Numbered from the stretch's first letter, positions 1 through 6,315 are shown. The stretch is DNA of 9,272 nucleotides from an uncultured Lachnospiraceae bacterium (GCA_947175285.1 CAMWMM010000168.1:1-9272); one strand, 5' to 3'. Notes: generated by a model from the letters alone, not told the origin. Numbers and translations are program-made.

Positions 1-170
1 CTCCTGCATCGCTTTATGAACCTTAAAGTCAACCTGGCTCTTTTTGCTGCATTCCCATCTGACATGCATTTTTTCAGGTTTTCTTGATAAAACCGGTCAT
101 AAATCCGCAGTGTTCGTTTCACATACCTTGCATTCCCAGAAATTCCTTTTGAAATTTTCTTATTCTTCAC
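1..170 (-). CDS. Start of an unidentified basic protein, cut by the window edge
   Basis: An open frame runs from a GTG at 170 to the left edge (56 codons), with a stop codon six codons upstream of the GTG. The reading is rich in Lys and Arg, beginning VKNKKISKGISGNARYVKRT and continuing with IYDRFYQENLKKC. No signal peptide or membrane segment is visible. It overlaps the last codons of the Syd-family gene by 11 bases, and no clear Shine-Dalgarno precedes the GTG, so any translation would depend on coupling to that gene. I do not recognise the family. It could be the start of another array gene or a chance open frame; the protein-like composition and absence of stops over 170 bases favour a real gene, modestly. 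Confidence 0.35.
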   Translation of the reverse strand, partial: MKNKKISKGISGNARYVKRTLRIYDRFYQENLKKCMSDGNAAKRARLTLRFIKRCR

Positions 171-687
171 TATTTTGACTCGGCTTTAATTCCAAAAAAA
201 GCTCTGACAGAGAATCTGCCAAAACAAATTCCTCTTCAAATTCCCAGTACTTTGAGATTACTTGACCACTATCAATTTTTACACATATTGAGGAATTGCG
301 ATTATCTGTTCCAATTTCAATCATGTCCTCATTATCATTAAGCACACCTCTGAATTCTGCTAAAACATCTGTCGTATCATCAACTTTATCAAATCTAATA
401 CCTTCATTGCCCCTAAATCCCCATAGTTCCAAAAAATAATAAGAATTATAATATTCCTTTAATTCCTCTGAAATATGAATATTATACTCCTCTTCCAACC
501 CAGAAAAATCAATAATCCGATCCACTGGAGCATACTGCCATTGAATCCATCCTTCTTTGTCAATTTCACCAACATATAAATCAGAAGGCTCATCTTCATC
601 GTAAGGCAATGCCGGCAACGATTTAAAATAGTCTTCGTACTCCTTGAAATAAACATCCAAATACTTTTTTAAAACTTCCTTTAACAT
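160..687 (-). CDS. Syd-family (SUKH superfamily) immunity-type protein
   Basis: This 175-aa protein matches the layout and length of SecY-interacting Syd (about 180 aa). Residues 1-25 form an N-terminal helix (LKKYLDVYFKEYEDYF). A segment at 45-60 ending in WIQWQYAPVDR parallels the Syd 'VYWQP' region. LEEEYNIHISEELKEYYNSY at 64-83 matches the Syd helix leading to 'FYTTQ', ELWGFRGNEG follows, and the end (LADSLSELFLELKP) resembles Syd's 'LASNLAEFLNQLKP'. In E. coli, Syd binds SecY at the inner membrane. Syd is also grouped with the SUKH immunity superfamily, whose members neutralise polymorphic toxins. In this array, next to Rhs debris, the immunity role is more likely; that is inference. The ATG at 687 has an excellent Shine-Dalgarno (AGGAGGAG at 692-699). 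No frame lesion is seen. Confidence 0.8.
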   Translation of the reverse strand: MLKEVLKKYLDVYFKEYEDYFKSLPALPYDEDEPSDLYVGEIDKEGWIQWQYAPVDRIIDFSGLEEEYNIHISEELKEYYNSYYFLELWGFRGNEGIRFDKVDDTTDVLAEFRGVLNDNEDMIEIGTDNRNSSICVKIDSGQVISKYWEFEEEFVLADSLSELFLELKPSQNSEE

Positions 688-792
688 ACAACTCCTCCTC
701 TTATATACCTATACTTACGGTTATCCTTGAAGGGCATCAATTTATGACTGTCCTCTACTTTCTTTCACACTACACTAAGAATCTCCCAATAT

Positions 793-828
793 TATACTGG
801 CGGTCAAAAAGACTGACCGCTCAGTATA
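793..828. repeat. Imperfect inverted repeat / hairpin with 9-base loop
   Basis: The arms TATACTGGCGGTC (793-805) and GACCGCTCAGTATA (815-828) pair over 13 bp with one bulged base, around the loop AAAAAGACT. It lies between the small gene ending at 938 and the Syd-family gene, about 105 bases upstream of that start. Neither strand has a proper T-run directly after the stem, so it is not a typical intrinsic terminator. It may be part of an intergenic repeat or a transcript-processing structure. Confidence 0.6.
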
Positions 829-859
829 AAGTGATGCACACAACCGCATAAGGAACTAT

Positions 860-872
860 GCCGCTTCGCGGC
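860..872. repeat. Small GC-rich hairpin
   Basis: GCCGC (860-864) pairs with GCGGC (868-872) around a TTC triloop, inside a GC-rich stretch (about 859-884) that stands out from the AT-rich surroundings. With the hairpins on both sides it makes a three-hairpin cluster spanning 793-918. It could be part of a composite palindromic element. Confidence 0.45.
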
Positions 873-885
873 TACGGCTGGCGCA

Positions 886-918
886 ATACTCACGGCAAAT
901 TTGATTTACCGTGAGTAT
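886..918 (-). repeat. 33-bp palindromic element, copy 1
   Basis: ATACTCACGGCAAAT (886-900), a 3-base loop, then ATTTACCGTGAGTAT (904-918). Read on the minus strand it is identical to the plus-strand copy at 7011-7043 except for the first loop base (CAA versus GAA). On the minus strand the single imperfect pair is a G-U wobble. It sits just downstream of the small gene that stops at 938, but no T-run follows on either strand. It may be a dispersed palindromic repeat or a rho-type or processing structure. Confidence 0.75.
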
Positions 919-937
919 ATAATGATAATTCGCATAA

Positions 938-1210
938 TTAAGATTCTTCTCTCTCCGAATTGCACATTCTTCTGGTTTCAATTGTCATAAAATCCAAATA
1001 TTTACCAAATCGATCTATCCATCCCTCCTCGCCACAAAATTCACCATCAAGTCCATCACTTGTTTCTACTATGTTTATTCTTTTCCCCTCATACTCTACA
1101 ATGAGCTGTATGTCCTCGTTTTGTTCAAATAACCACAGCATATTTGATACTGTGCCCATAGTAATCCATGGTATCAAATAAAGTGCCGAACGACAATTAC
1201 ACACCTCCAT
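938..1210 (-). CDS. Small unidentified protein, translationally coupled to the tandem SUKH gene
   Basis: This is a 90-aa frame from ATG at 1210. The start was chosen because GGAGG (1220-1224) lies nine bases upstream, inside the end of the preceding SUKH gene; the two overlap by 14 bases, so translation is probably coupled. The protein is mildly acidic, with a hydrophobic patch near its start (SALYLIPWITMGTVSNMLWL, residues 8-27) followed by alternating strand-like segments (IQLIVEYEGKRINIVE) and GEEGWIDRFGKYLDFM. I do not recognise the family. The hydrophobic stretch contains Pro and polar residues and is not a convincing membrane helix. By position it could be a small immunity protein or a partner of the SUKH protein. 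A fragment of a larger protein remains possible. Confidence 0.55.
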   Translation of the reverse strand: MEVCNCRSALYLIPWITMGTVSNMLWLFEQNEDIQLIVEYEGKRINIVETSDGLDGEFCGEEGWIDRFGKYLDFMTIETRRMCNSEREES

Positions 1211-2411
1211 AGGCAATATCCTCCATTACTGTTAATGCATTAATAGGCATTTCTGTATTATATATTGGTTGTATTGTTTCTTTATCAATCCTCCACACTT
1301 GTCCTTTATAAGCACCATTTAAGATCAAAATGTATTGGCGTACAATATCCTGATCATCACCCGGTGTTCCTTTCCCGACAATTGGCATACAGCCATGCAA
1401 CAACTGATACTGTGGTAAAACCCATGGATATATTGTCTCTTGGTTTTCATAATCAATGCGTTTAAACAGACAATTCCATATCGTTTTTCTCCCTCTCCCT
1501 CCAAATGACCTGCTATAACCGTTTTCGTCAATAAATACTTTTTTGTAATCCTCTTTTGTCTGAATCAAAAATGGCTGATCCATATTCATTAAAGATTCAT
1601 TGTCAGACAAAGAATATATTTCTGAAATATACCATGGAGACTTTTTTGCACCATTTCCTATCTGTGATAAAAAGGCAATATATTCTTCTGGTAATGAGAT
1701 ATTATGCCGCCTTTCGAACGCCTGAATCTCATCTAACCCCGCTGGTGGGTTCATTATAATCCTTTCTTTCTTCACAAATTTTTTGCATCGTTCAAGCAAA
1801 TCTGCCTCCTGAGGGTATTCTATCTTCTTACACTCCGCCATAAAATTATCCAGCCCATCTGTCAGATATAATTCCAGCCAGCGTAAAAAACCACATTTCA
1901 CCAGCCGAAACACACCATATTCTGATATCTCCCATATCTCCCCCTTGCGTGTGCCGTTTATGACCAGAATCCATTGGGTATTATTGCAGGTATTATCTGC
2001 CATGATCGTGATGTTCCCCTGACACTCTATCGCCTCCCACCTGTCAGCCATCAGCTGGTCTATAACAGCCTCATCCTCCTCATCTTCAGCTCCCTCCACT
2101 GTATCGCCCCAATCGGGCATCCAGCTGTGCACAAGGGGAAAAGGTAAATCAATATGCTCTAAAGGATAGTCCAATAATTCATATTTTTCTAATGAAATAA
2201 GTTTCTGTACTCCATAAATTTCTGATTGGATCACTCCCCCGTCGCCTATTTTCGTAATAAATTCAACATATTCTTTTGGCAGGGAAATTTTATATTTCTT
2301 TTCAAATGCCTTTACCTTTTCTAGCGCTATTACAGGATTTAACTGAATCAATCCTGCTTTTTCAGTATTTACTTTTTCTATCAGTTTTTTTAATTCTTCT
2401 ACTCTCTTCAT
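1197..2411 (-). CDS. Tandem two-domain SMI1/KNR4 (SUKH) immunity-type protein
   Basis: This 404-aa protein carries two SMI1/KNR4 folds. Domain 1 (about 22-185) has the hallmark AFEKKYKISLPKEYVEFITK at 35-54, then IGDGGV, a central acidic loop (EGAEDEEDEA), ILVINGTRKGEIWEIS and a closing FLRWLELYL. Domain 2 (about 217-400) repeats the pattern with AFERRHNISLPEEYIAFLSQ at 231-250, IGNGA, then YILILNGAYKGQVWRID, but lacks the closing FLRWLE-type helix. SUKH proteins are cytoplasmic and bind and inactivate toxins, often nucleases, of Rhs/CDI/T6SS systems; which toxin is unknown. The start is ATG 2411 with only a weak upstream purine stretch. The 3' end overlaps the next small gene and contains its ribosome binding site. 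Duplication within one chain may let it bind two toxins or dimerise internally; that is inference. Confidence 0.88.
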   Translation of the reverse strand: MKRVEELKKLIEKVNTEKAGLIQLNPVIALEKVKAFEKKYKISLPKEYVEFITKIGDGGVIQSEIYGVQKLISLEKYELLDYPLEHIDLPFPLVHSWMPDWGDTVEGAEDEEDEAVIDQLMADRWEAIECQGNITIMADNTCNNTQWILVINGTRKGEIWEISEYGVFRLVKCGFLRWLELYLTDGLDNFMAECKKIEYPQEADLLERCKKFVKKERIIMNPPAGLDEIQAFERRHNISLPEEYIAFLSQIGNGAKKSPWYISEIYSLSDNESLMNMDQPFLIQTKEDYKKVFIDENGYSRSFGGRGRKTIWNCLFKRIDYENQETIYPWVLPQYQLLHGCMPIVGKGTPGDDQDIVRQYILILNGAYKGQVWRIDKETIQPIYNTEMPINALTVMEDIAYGGV

Positions 2412-2608
2412 AATAGTTCCATTCTCTTTTTATATGCTCAACTCAATTTTTCACTATCTAAACAGATGCCCTGCAAATTCAACTATACCATCCCTCTTTT
2501 CTATCGCACTTTTTTAAAAAGGGATGATATTTTGATACTATCCTTTATTTAACCTGAGTTCCCGAAGATTTTTTAGTCTACATTTCACAGGGGCTTATTA
2601 TTAGGGGT
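2412..2608 (-). other. Non-coding debris with a possible gene-end remnant
   Basis: There is no intact gene. A short minus-strand reading around 2455-2512 (AIEKRDGIVEFAGHLFR, then TAG) looks like a protein C-terminus. The DNA at 2476-2498 matches 6014-6036 at 20 of 23 positions, and there it also precedes a stop codon. A weak hairpin (CATCCC at 2489-2494 with GGGATG at 2521-2526) lies in the same stretch. It separates the Rhs core fragment from the tandem SUKH gene and gives that gene no obvious Shine-Dalgarno. Confidence 0.35.
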
Positions 2609-2794
2609 TCAGAATGAAAAATACCCACTTGGATCAACTTAATAAACCGGATTGTTTTGGCAGTAATCATATAAGTTCAGCCCGTCTCCACGGTAGGTAT
2701 CCTCCTGCGTGAAACGCGCTATGACTGGATTGTAGAATCTTGCTCGCAGGTAATACTGCTGGATAATGGAATCGTACTGCTGTCCGTTGAATAA
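2609..2794 (-). pseudogene. Rhs C-terminal core remnant with the toxin-junction motif
   Basis: Sixty-two minus-strand codons read as the last part of an Rhs core: FNGQQYD, QQYYLRARFYNP, VIARFTQEDTYRGDG, LNLYDYCQNNPVY, then a TAA (2639-2641), then VDPSGYFSF and a TGA (2609-2611). In intact Rhs proteins this region closes the beta-cage and is cleaved near the DPxGxxN-like motif to release the variable C-terminal toxin. Here the motif would read NPVYYVDPSGY; the second Tyr codon has become a stop and no toxin follows. At its 5' side it is joined out of frame to an ankyrin-gene start through the shared string GGATATACTTATT. This is direct evidence that an Rhs toxin gene once occupied or recombined into this locus. 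Confidence 0.9.
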
Positions 2795-2931
2795 GTATAT
2801 CCCTCAACATCTGACTGATTAATATCAATATCAGTATTCTCAATCATTTTAACTGCCGCTTTATTTTTTTCGTCACAAATATAATAAGTTAATATTGTTC
2901 TTCCATATGCATCCCTTTTTAATTCTTTCAT
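2792..2931 (-). pseudogene. Truncated 5' end of an ankyrin-repeat immunity gene
   Basis: From ATG 2931 the reading begins MKELKRDAYGRTILTYYICD and runs to DVEGYTY. It closely parallels the start of the ankyrin gene at 6916 (first 11 residues identical; both reach a GYTY motif). It then switches to Rhs core DNA. The frame continues past the junction as low-quality sequence to a stop at 2719, giving a 70-aa chimera with no ankyrin helices beyond the first repeat. The GGGGAGG 11 bases upstream of the ATG is conserved between the copies, so it may still be translated, but it lacks most of an ankyrin fold and is very likely non-functional. Confidence 0.8.
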
Positions 2932-3008
2932 GGATTTGAATACCTCCCCAGAATTTCATTGACTAAGTTATTAAGTCTTCTGCTCTGCTCCACTGGATCA
3001 GCCAGGTA
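2928..3008 (-). pseudogene. Toxin-tail-like remnant, copy 1 (upstream of truncated ankyrin)
   Basis: Twenty-six codons before the truncated ankyrin gene read YLADPVEQSRRLNNLVNEIL and then GRYSNP. They align with copy 2 at 6925-7008 (VEQQRRHDNLVSEILGR). Its TGA overlaps the ATG of the ankyrin gene, the arrangement expected when a toxin gene ends directly before its immunity gene. I infer that it is the C-terminus of a toxin or another gene formerly paired with the ankyrin protein. A stop codon just upstream (3009-3011) shows that only the tail survives. The family is not identified. Confidence 0.5.
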
Positions 3009-3050
3009 TCAGCTTCAGCCATATGACTTTCGTTAATCTCCTTATTTTGC

Positions 3051-3152
3051 CTAAAAAACCATTCTGGATATCACTTCTGGTTTTGTGTCCCTCGCAAAAA
3101 ACGTATAAGGACATTCAAAATGCTCCAAAAATTTTAGTGTTATGTCATTCAT
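3051..3152 (-). pseudogene. Truncated start of a small (possibly DUF4253-like) immunity gene
   Basis: The ATG at 3152 overlaps the stop of the upstream gene (ATGAATGA arrangement). GAGGAG lies seven bases upstream, within the end of that gene, so this is a well-formed, coupled start. The 33 codons read MNDITLKFLEHFECPYTFFA, then RDTKPEVISRMVF, and end at TAG (3051-3053). After the stop no frame continues for long. The start resembles the N-terminal helix and FF/D-turn of DUF4253-type proteins seen among immunity genes, but the match is from memory and weak. I interpret it as a 5' fragment of an immunity gene whose body was replaced by the toxin-tail/ankyrin segment. Confidence 0.5.
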
Positions 3153-4020
3153 TTGTATTCTCCTCAATATGCTCAAATCGATGCATACGCTGTTCCCACG
3201 CATCTGGCTTCAGGTACACCGTTCTTTCATACCTGATCACAATTGGTTTCAGCATCTGGTAAAGGCTGTCCATCCTTTGCTCGAGAATCTGTTGTTCCGG
3301 CTCCGCAAATTCTCCATCTATCCTGTCCAGGATATCTATTATGAGGTTTTTCCCTGCCATTTCTGTATTGGTAACTGCTGATGCGTCAATCCTGTTCAAA
3401 TCTAACTTATGGCAGAAACCAGGGTTTAATATTTGAATGATGTTCGGACAACAGATTCCAGATTTTACTTTTGAAGTGTATGCCGAATTCCATTCTGTGA
3501 TATCACTGTTCAAAATCCGTGAACTTTTTAGTCTCTTTACAGCGTATGGCGCAATCCCTGTCCATGGATTATATATTATATCATATCCTGCACTTGCAAA
3601 ATGAACCTCGAGCAGCTCATTTACATATTCCATAAATTGATAAACATGTTTCCATTGTGCTGACTGGCTGCATTGAAAAATGAGAATGCCTGGACGCAGC
3701 CCTCCTTCCCATAAAAGCAAATACATTCTATGTCTCAGCGAATGCTCCTCATCTCCTTCCAAAAATTCCACAATGTGTGAATTATCAAAATCGACATTAT
3801 CATATACCTTGTGAAATATCTTCTGCCACCCTCCTCGGATATTTCTATATTCATATTCATCATTGACTCTCTTTTTATTGAATTCTACCTGAAATTGTTC
3901 AATATAAGATTTAACAATTTCTTCTACGATTCCTACTTTTTCTGCATTTATGGAATCATAAAAATAAAAAACCATGCTTTTTCTGATACCATACTTTTCA
4001 TCTTCCTCAAAATTTATCAT
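3145..4020 (-). CDS. DUF3396-like (type VI immunity family) protein
   Basis: This 291-aa soluble protein has no signal peptide or membrane helix. It starts with an acidic segment, then VFYFYDS (17-23) and a helix (EKVGIVEEIVKSYIEQFQ). A central region contains GYDIIYNPWTGIAPYAVKRL (145-164) and ends with an Arg/Glu-rich helix (YLKPDAWEQRMHRFEH). The central Tyr/Pro/Trp segment, the ILDRID...QRMDSLYQMLKPI run and the terminal W..RMHRF pattern are what I would expect from DUF3396, a family of cytoplasmic immunity proteins; I could not confirm this by search. The start ATG 4020 has AAAGGT ten bases upstream, contributed by Rhs debris, so its translation signal may have been captured by recombination. 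Its stop overlaps the coupled small gene at 3152. Confidence 0.75.
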   Translation of the reverse strand: MINFEEDEKYGIRKSMVFYFYDSINAEKVGIVEEIVKSYIEQFQVEFNKKRVNDEYEYRNIRGGWQKIFHKVYDNVDFDNSHIVEFLEGDEEHSLRHRMYLLLWEGGLRPGILIFQCSQSAQWKHVYQFMEYVNELLEVHFASAGYDIIYNPWTGIAPYAVKRLKSSRILNSDITEWNSAYTSKVKSGICCPNIIQILNPGFCHKLDLNRIDASAVTNTEMAGKNLIIDILDRIDGEFAEPEQQILEQRMDSLYQMLKPIVIRYERTVYLKPDAWEQRMHRFEHIEENTNE

Positions 4021-4058
4021 TTTATAATCTACCTTTCTGCAAAAGGATCCAAAGTTAT

Positions 4059-4129
4059 ACTGTACCTGTTCTGGTTTTCGTCCAGCTGCTCACACAGGTT
4101 CCAGCTTTGTCATAAGCATAGGTTTCCTG
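4059..4129 (-). pseudogene. Rhs YD-repeat remnant with a one-base deletion
   Basis: The minus strand reads QETYAYDKAG in one frame and then NLCEQLDENQNRYS in the next; adding one A at the GGAAC near 4099-4102 would join them into a typical Rhs/YD repeat. It lies immediately upstream of the DUF3396-like gene and ends in the AAAGGTAG that serves as that gene's ribosome binding site. It is not continuous with the Rhs core piece at 2609-2794. It is debris of an Rhs core, showing that this stretch derives from a toxin gene. The rest of 4021-4158 holds nothing else recognisable. Confidence 0.7.
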
Positions 4130-4158
4130 GATTCTGCATACCTGTTTTTATACTTCTC

Positions 4159-5168
4159 TTAAATCACCTCTACAATCCAGCCCACCTTTTTAGACGGTCT
4201 GCCATATCGGATAAAATCTTCCATGATCACCTTTAATATGTTGATATCGTCTGAAACCATATGTCTGGGATAATCATTTCCCCTGATCCCCACATCTTCA
4301 CCCTCGGCTCCCGAATTATAATAATAGTTCTTGGATGCATAATCATCTACAATACCAATACAGAACTGAGTCCCTTCAACGTACACCGCAAGTGTTTTTG
4401 ATGCCACGCCTGTTTCCACGGTCATCTCCACCAGTGCCAGTTCCCCTTCATTATATAGCCTTTCAAACATTTCACTTAATTCCTTCGCGGTTGATGTGTT
4501 CAATGCGCTCTCCTCCGTATCCCACATTTTCTGAAGGCGTCTGGTGACATTTTTTTGTGAAGATTTTCTTATATGGATCGTGACTTTTTCCGGCTCAAGC
4601 GAGACACAGTTTTTGAACATTTCATTGCAGATGCAGTCAACGCTCAATATTTCTATCGGCTGATTCAGTGACACGCAATCGTGAAACATATCCCAACAAC
4701 TTTCAAGTTTCTCACCCAATATAACAGAATGATTAAACTTACTACACCCTTCAAACATGTAATCACAACTTTCAATATCTTTGGGCAATACTACCTTTGA
4801 TTAAAGTTTTTACACAGTCAAAACATTCCCATACTATTACGCACACTTTCTGGCAATTCAATCAACTGGTAAAACATTTCACACCCAACAAACATTCCTG
4901 AACACACCTGGATACTTTTCGGCAATGTAATAGGCTGATCAAAGCTTTCACAACCACAAAACATATCCAGTGTACTAACAACGTGATCATGTAATACAAT
5001 AGGTTGATTAAAACCTTTACACCCCTTAAGTAATTCTGTGCAATTTTGAACTTTTTCTCCTATGATCACTGGAATATTAAATTTGTCCAAATTAATCTTA
5101 TAATCTTTGCAGAAATTGATAACTGCTGTGTTGGAACGTAGACCACTGGGATTACGAGTAATAATCAA
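4159..5168 (-). pseudogene. Leucine-rich-repeat plus Imm1-like immunity gene, broken by nonsense and frameshift
   Basis: The first part (4818-5168) and second part (4159-4788) belong to one protein. The N-terminal half has BspA-type repeats of about 22 residues: MF.GC..F.QPI.LP..I..C (for example GCKGFNQPIVLHDHV, GCESFDQPITLPKSI, FHDCVSLNQPIEIL). At 4818-4820 a TGA falls where MFxxC requires an amino acid; the repeat then continues LCKNFNQ, and loss of one base near 4793-4796 shifts it to VVLPKDIESCDYMF. The C-terminal 140 residues (TVETGVASKTLAVYVEGTQF, then ILKVIMEDFIRYGRPSKKVG and WIVEV) resemble Imm1, whose members end in a Phe-x-x-x-Gly...Trp segment; this is tentative. The apparent TTG start at 5168 is weak: the frame stays open to 5204 (VVKYEYDKINGV), suggesting the original start was also lost. 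Confidence 0.75.
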
Positions 5169-5209
5169 TACTCCATTTATTTTATCATATTCATATTTGA
5201 CAACCTATT

Positions 5210-5920
5210 TCAAATATCATTTTGTACATTGAGCCAGAATGATGGATTCTCCGGCTCTACCGTCCCCCATAAAAATACCCTGTTAAAGTCAAAGAAAAAG
5301 GTATAGTTGTTCTCTTTTCTTGGTCTAAAGGGATTATCCTTTTGATAAGTTTTCTCCATCTCAGGTGGTGCATCATCAAGTTTCTCAAAATTAAAGTAAT
5401 CTGCCACCTGAAGGATCAACTCCATAGCCTTTCCCTCATAAGTAGCAGGACGCTCTTTTCCATAGTTTGCCGACCAAATAGCATCCCCTCCTATAATTAT
5501 GGGAGTTTTTTTATCCTTTTTTCTACTGGTTTTCCAATCAATCCTCTGGTATGCTACCTTCTCCTCATAATCCTCCCTTAACACACCTTCTGTAGTATCA
5601 AAAAAAATGGCTCTAAACAATGTTTGATAGGTTTTAGGGCTGATTTCTCCATCGGGTATATTAAACAAATCATCTTTTGTACCTGTTTGTATAGCTGGAG
5701 GGAACTGTTGCATATCATCATGTTTATGATATGTACATATACAATAAAAAAACGCCAAAGATTTTCCCGCCCACATATGTCCTTCTGGAAAAGCTATCTA
5801 AAAGAAAAATGTAAGCGGCTCTCCACATACCTTGCATATTGGCAAGGGTTCCCCCTTAGGAATACATGGTTTTCCTCCAATAAAAGAAGTGCTATTGTCT
5901 TTGTCAAAATTGAAGGCCAT
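5210..5920 (-). pseudogene. DUF1963-like (YwqG-type) gene interrupted by an amber codon
   Basis: A continuous frame from 5920 to 5210 reads MAFNFDKDNSTSFIGGKPCI, then PKGEPLPICKVCGEPLTFFF, then TAG (5798-5800, codon 41), then IAFPEGHMWAGKSLAFFYCI and on to a natural end. The GGKPxxP start, CxxC pair (ICKVCG) and LTFFF-x-IAFP block resemble DUF1963/YwqG proteins, where Gln normally follows 'plxFl'; a CAG-to-TAG change is the simplest explanation. The C-terminal part has FFFDFNRVFLWG. The strong AAAGGAGGAG (5943-5952) is spaced for ATGs at 5934/5931, which are in another frame, so a second lesion at the start is likely (one extra G would give MDETRMAF). The remaining 188-aa piece could initiate only at internal ATG 5776, without a good Shine-Dalgarno. 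Family assignment is moderate; the in-frame stop is certain. Confidence 0.65.
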
Positions 5921-6044
5921 CCTTGTTTCATCATATAAAAAACTCCTCCTTTATAAAACAGCATACCCTAGTTCATATAATATAAAAATTTTTATAAATT
6001 AAAATAATCCTCCAATTCAAATATACCATTTCTCTTCCATCTGC
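5921..6044 (-). other. AT-rich intergenic stretch with a palindrome and an orphan gene-end reading
   Basis: It holds the AAAGGAGGAG site for the DUF1963-like gene (5943-5952), a perfect 16-bp AT palindrome TATAAAAATTTTTATA (5981-5996), and a short reading (SDNLSRWKRNGIFELEDYFN, then L and TAA at 5992-5994). That reading may be the frameshifted end of the gene at 6045-6315. I see no convincing promoter pair. Confidence 0.35.
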
Positions 6045-6315
6045 TCAGATTGTCACTTTTTCGGTCACGTCGCGCTGGCTCGTCTTGTTATATACATATA
6101 GTTCCTTTTCGCCCACAGTGTTGGTGATGGAAAACATGTTGCTTGAAAGGTCGCAGGAACATAAAATATATTTCTTTTGTTGATAATATTCTACCAAAAC
6201 ACCAGGGAGTTGTCCGAATTTTTTTATTGTTTTTTTATTGTTTTTTTATTGTCTCCATAGAATAACCAACATTACCATCTATATGGTACAAATTTCTTAT
6301 TTCCGTAAAGTCCAT
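6045..6315 (-). pseudogene. SUKH-like short gene disrupted by an 11-bp tandem repeat
   Basis: The start is convincing: AAGGAGAGGT (6324-6333) eight bases before ATG 6315. The reading is MDFTEIRNLYHIDGNVGYSM, then ETIKKQ and TAA (6235-6237), because three 11-bp units put the second unit out of frame. With one unit the frame would continue ETIKKFGQLPGVLVEYYQQ, then KKYILCSCDLSSNMFSITNT to TGA at 6045-6047, 82 aa in all. The part around LPGVLVEYY is the SUKH-type 'LP..l.eyY' helix start; the second half I cannot place. It is shorter than a full SUKH domain (about 130 aa), so it may also carry an internal deletion. Repeat-mediated slippage is the likely cause of inactivation. Confidence 0.55.
6219..6251. 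repeat. Perfect tandem repeat, 11-bp unit x3
   Basis: Three identical head-to-tail copies of TTTTTTTATTG (plus strand) at 6219-6229, 6230-6240 and 6241-6251. On the coding minus strand the unit is CAATAAAAAAA. Because 11 is not a multiple of three, and the second unit reads CAA TAA in the frame of the gene starting at 6315, any copy number above one truncates that protein. The A-run composition makes it prone to slippage. Confidence 0.95.

Noticed and set aside
2609..2931. The 70-aa frame at 2719-2931 as a real small gene
   Set aside because: Its second half is Rhs core DNA read in the wrong frame; the first half is a truncated ankyrin start.
5981..5996. AT palindrome as an operator or promoter
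   Set aside because: It is pure A/T in AT-rich DNA, with no paired -35/-10 elements at proper spacing; a chance palindrome is likely.
6219..6251. T-runs read as an intrinsic terminator on the plus strand
   Set aside because: No GC stem precedes them, no plus-strand gene is present, and the three units are an exact tandem repeat inside a minus-strand reading frame.
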